This document shows positions 61,011-64,000 of a stretch of 64,000 bases of DNA, one piece after another. The translations under genes and the position numbers were made by a program. The stretch is from Linnemannia hyalina (Eukaryota > Mortierellomycota > Mortierellomycetes > Mortierellales > Mortierellaceae), in NCBI GenBank assembly GCA_019671135.1, contig JAHRHY010000006.1, forward strand, positions 186,001 through 250,000, in the 5' to 3' direction. Numbering within the stretch: the stretch's first letter is position 1; every line of letters starts with the position of its first letter. The notes beneath the pieces are model-generated. The model did not search any database. It had not been told where the DNA came from and was given only the letters and a program-made list of their open reading frames with translations.

Positions 61011-62259
61011 AGTGCGTGGTCTGAGAGTGGACTTGAGGAGAGGGAGTATGGCAGGAATGGTGAGAGATGGAAGTTGAATGAGGAGAGAATGGAGGAAGTG
61101 GAGTGAAGAGTGGAGAGTGAAGAAAAGTTTGAAAGGTGTTCTTCTTCCCTTTGGTCTTTTATGCACCGTTTTGGTTTGTCAGCCAATGGAAAGGGCTGGC
61201 AGGTCACAGTTCAGTTGGATCGAAATGTGCGACAATCTGACGCGCGGGAACAAAAGGTCAAAGTCAACAAACAAACGGCCGAATCGCGCCATTCTCAACC
61301 TCCACAGCCATTCGCTCTTTTTCGCTGTTGTTGTTGTTCCCAGCGAGACTCACACTGGCGCGACAAAACAAACCACTCCCTCCTTCTCTGGCTGAGCTGA
61401 ATGCTGTTATCATTTCCCCCATGAATTTTGAAAGTCAGCAGACAAGCTAACTTACACCAACGACTTCATCAATGACGGACGCTAAACGACAGACACGACG
61501 CGTTTACCCGCTACATGGATGGTTCCAGAGCATATCGTTCTTTGTGGCCCCAGGACAAAAGTGCCAAAGTATGCTAGCCCTGGTTCCGAGGATGGCCCCT
61601 TGAAACTGCGTATGCCATGTGTGCGTATTTGTTACAGCGACACCTTTTTCGATCAGGTCCTTTCTTCTAAAGATTTGCCACCAAGTTTTCAATGTCAAAG
61701 TTGATAATTGAATAGCTACTTGTGTCCTTGCTCACTCATCCGGCTTCGAACCCTTTCCAATGGATCTTTCCAGAGAGAGGGAGTCCTTCACCCACAGCAA
61801 CGCTTTGCCTATTCTCTCTCCCTCTCTCTCCCTCTCTCTCCCTCTCTCTCTCTCTATAAATAAGAAGTGCGATAGTCTGAAGGAGGGATGGCGAGTGTGT
61901 ACTTGTAATAATGTGCCTCCTCTCTCGTATTAAAATGCGATCCAAATGTGGCTTTTATCCTTCCCTCCTCGAATGTGCCACGAGGATCAAAGAACAAAGA
62001 GCGACAGACCGTCACTCTCTCCTTCTCCCTCAGAGCCAGCCCTGCAGACGCGACATTTTATTTTATATCCATACCACGACCATACCACGGACTGAACAGA
62101 CGGACGGACTGGACTGACTTGCTTGGGCATCATCTCGACTCACACAACAACCCCCAAACGCCACTCCACCCTTCCTCCTCCTCATCCACTCACCCTTTCA
62201 CCCACTGAGCCACCCTTCACACACACACACCATAACTACACCGCCACCCTTCCTAACAA
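61011..62259. other. Divergent region upstream of MSRA and EXO84
   Basis: No gene recognised. It contains a CTCTCTCC-type microsatellite at about 61815-61854 ending in TATAAATA, and a CA/CT-rich leader (about 62140-62259) before EXO84. Confidence 0.45.
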
Positions 62260-64000
62260 ATGCAGCCTCAGCCAAGGCGACAAGGGCCGCCTCCCCAGCA
62301 GAGGATGCCCCCCAACGGACCTCCTCACGGGCAACAGTACATGCGCCCTGGTCCCCCAAGACCGATGGGCCCTGGCCCTGGTCCCGGAGGAATGTACCAA
62401 CAGCAAGGAGGACCCATGGGACCCCCGATGGGAAACATGAACATGGGTGGTCCAGGAGGAAACTACCCGCCAAACATGCGACCACGGCCACCTCCAAACA
62501 TGATGGGAGGACCTCCTCAACGCCAGATGGGCCCTCCAATGGGTATGGGTGGACCTATGCCTCCCATGGGCCAGCGGCCTATGGGCGGTCCTATGGGTGG
62601 GCCGATGGGTGGGCCGATGGGCGGGCCGATGGGTGGGCCGATGGGTGGTCCTATGGGTGGTCCTATGGGCGGTCCTATGGGGAGACCTGGCCCTCCACCG
62701 AAAATGGGTCAAAATATGGGACATGGGCCTAATATGGGACCAAACATGGGACCTGGGCCTAATATGGGACCGAACATGGGGCCTGGCCCGTCTCGACCCA
62801 ATGGCGGCAACCCTAACTTCCGGCCTCCAGGCCCGCCTTCAGGACCACCACCCCAATCTGCCAGCCCGTCGACCCCGCTTTCAATCTACGGTGGCATGGG
62901 ATCGCCTTCTGGCGCTCAAAACACTCCCAACTACGTTCCTCCAGTCCCTTCGCCTATGGCACCCATCAGCTACCAGCCAAAGACGACACATCATTCACCC
63001 TCGTCCGCACGGCCCGTTCAAACATCCACCCCAAGTCCTGTACCTATTCCTACCCCTTCCCAGTCAAACCATGCTCCCATCCCACCAAAGGCTCTTCGCA
63101 GGGAAAACTCTGCCCACAATGCTCGTAAGGATCCACCTAGCTCATCTTCGCCTCAGATCCGCAACGAGCCATCCATGCCCTCACCAGTCTCACGCAAGGA
63201 AACACCTTCGACACCTCCGCCAAAACCTCCCGTCAGGAGAGATACCGCTTCGTCTCAAAAGTCGCAAAAGGAGCCACCGTCGCCTGTTCTCCGGAAGGAA
63301 GTTCCCGTCCCTGTCAGGAGAGATACTCCTCCACAACCTCCACAACCTCCACAACCCATGCGCAAGAATCTGATCTCAATGTCGTCGCCTTCCCCCTCGT
63401 CTAATCGCCTGGTGGAAGGAAAGCCTATTGTTGAGATTGCTCAGTTTGCACGAGAAGACTTTCGTCATGAGGACTGTGAGTACTTCTTTCACTTTGGAGC
63501 AAGGAGAGAATAATGCACCGATGGATAAATTGATCAGGACAATTAATTTTAACTGCCCTGACCATTACGTTTGATATTTTTAGATCTTACCAAGAATTTG
63601 GCGAATGCGAGTGAAGAGACTGTGCGCGCATTCCTGCAGTCGCTCAAGGATTCCAAATCGTTGGCAGCAGAGGACCTTCAGGAGAACGTGTTCAAGAACT
63701 ACAACGAATTCGTCACCATCTCCAAGGAGATTTCCAAGCTGGAGAGCGACATGCAGACACTTCGTGGACTCTTAGATGATCTGAAAACTTCGAGCGACAA
63801 CCTCGTGGACGATGACGATGAGTTCTTGCTCACCGCAGGTATGTTTTGATGTGCACTCAGGATGTGCGCTCAGGATGTGCGCTCAGGATGTGCACTCAGA
63901 TTGTGAGAATATAGGTTCTTGTTATTTATTGCATTGCAGTGTTGTCTTGCTGACACTCTCAATTTTTGACATTGGTAGGTATTGAGGACTCGGCACCAGT
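62260..64000 (+). CDS. EXO84: Exocyst subunit EXO84, 5' part (cut by the right edge)
   Basis: Exons seen: 62260-63475, 63584-63838, 63979-64000 (continues). The first 390 residues are disordered and rich in Pro, Gly, Met and Ser, including eight MGGP repeats and PNMGP repeats, then Pro/Ser segments with RRD/RKE motifs. Exon 2 gives the diagnostic N-terminal helices of Exo84: FAREDFRHEDYLTKNLANAS, ETVRAFLQSLKDSKSLAAED, NVFKNYNEFVTISKEISKLE, SDMQTLRGLLDDL. EXO84 is part of the eight-subunit exocyst that tethers secretory vesicles at the growing tip and septum. The extended Pro-rich N-terminus is absent from the budding-yeast protein and may carry SH3 or WW ligands. The cargo-binding and C-terminal helical parts lie beyond the window. 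Confidence 0.88.
62581..62676 (+). repeat. 12-bp coding repeat encoding (MGGP)8
   Basis: Eight in-frame copies of an ATGGGyGGnCCn unit lie inside EXO84 exon 1. Such arrays are prone to length change. Confidence 0.95.
63848..63899 (+). repeat. Four 13-bp tandem repeats in EXO84 intron 2
   Basis: GATGTGCRCTCAG is repeated four times without spacing, starting 9 bases after the exon 2 donor. Copies 1 and 4 have A and copies 2 and 3 have G at the variable position. Confidence 0.95.

Noticed and set aside
62236..62724. 162-codon minus-strand frame with His-Arg-Pro-Thr repeats
   Set aside because: It is the antisense translation of the MGGP coding repeat in EXO84.

Overview
The window reads as nuclear DNA of an early-diverging filamentous fungus, most likely a Mortierellomycete (Mortierella / Linnemannia / Podila group). 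This is inferred from short GT-AG introns with CTAAC/CTGAC-like branch points, roughly even base composition, dense polypyrimidine microsatellites, an expanded F-box/leucine-rich repeat family, and large lineage-type repeat proteins. No database search was possible, so the taxon is an inference.

Layout. Positions 1-7000 hold an F-box/LRR cluster: one intact gene (2377-3858, minus) among three damaged relatives, with a perfect (TC)167 microsatellite between them. Positions 7606-10786 (minus) encode a Crypton-type tyrosine recombinase with three introns and a GCR1-like C-terminal DNA-binding domain. Positions 11.7-18.8 kb hold a small two-exon gene (11773-12409) and several eroded genes. Three loci (11773, 18799 and 30846) appear to share one N-terminal domain. 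Positions 19599-25127 (minus) encode a NUM1/Mcp5-type cortical PH protein whose first intron is over 1 kb. Positions 25.1-28.4 kb hold microsatellites and gene relics. Then come a SEC14/CRAL-TRIO protein (28451-30450) and a 2055-residue repeat protein (30846-37634) with tandemly duplicated micro-exons and coding-like sequence beyond its stop. The mitochondrial-type isoleucyl-tRNA synthetase lies at 38870-42581. A complete-looking PIF/Harbinger DNA transposon follows (42958-45542), with inverted termini, a Myb/SANT-like protein and a DDE transposase.

From 47.9 kb to the right edge the sequence is gene-dense: a secreted protein whose mature N-terminus is histidine (possible LPMO-like copper enzyme, 47927-48613), UTP10 (49846-56796, minus), the mitochondrial Hsp90 TRAP1 (57352-60002), peptide methionine sulfoxide reductase A (60173-61010, minus) and the 5' part of the exocyst gene EXO84 (62260 onward, cut by the window edge).

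The window therefore mixes housekeeping genes (rRNA processing, mitochondrial translation and folding, secretion, nuclear positioning, lipid transfer) with a fast-turnover fraction of F-box/LRR genes, lineage-type repeat proteins and two classes of DNA transposon. Exon boundaries below were read by eye from splice signals; summed exon lengths divide by three in every gene called intact.
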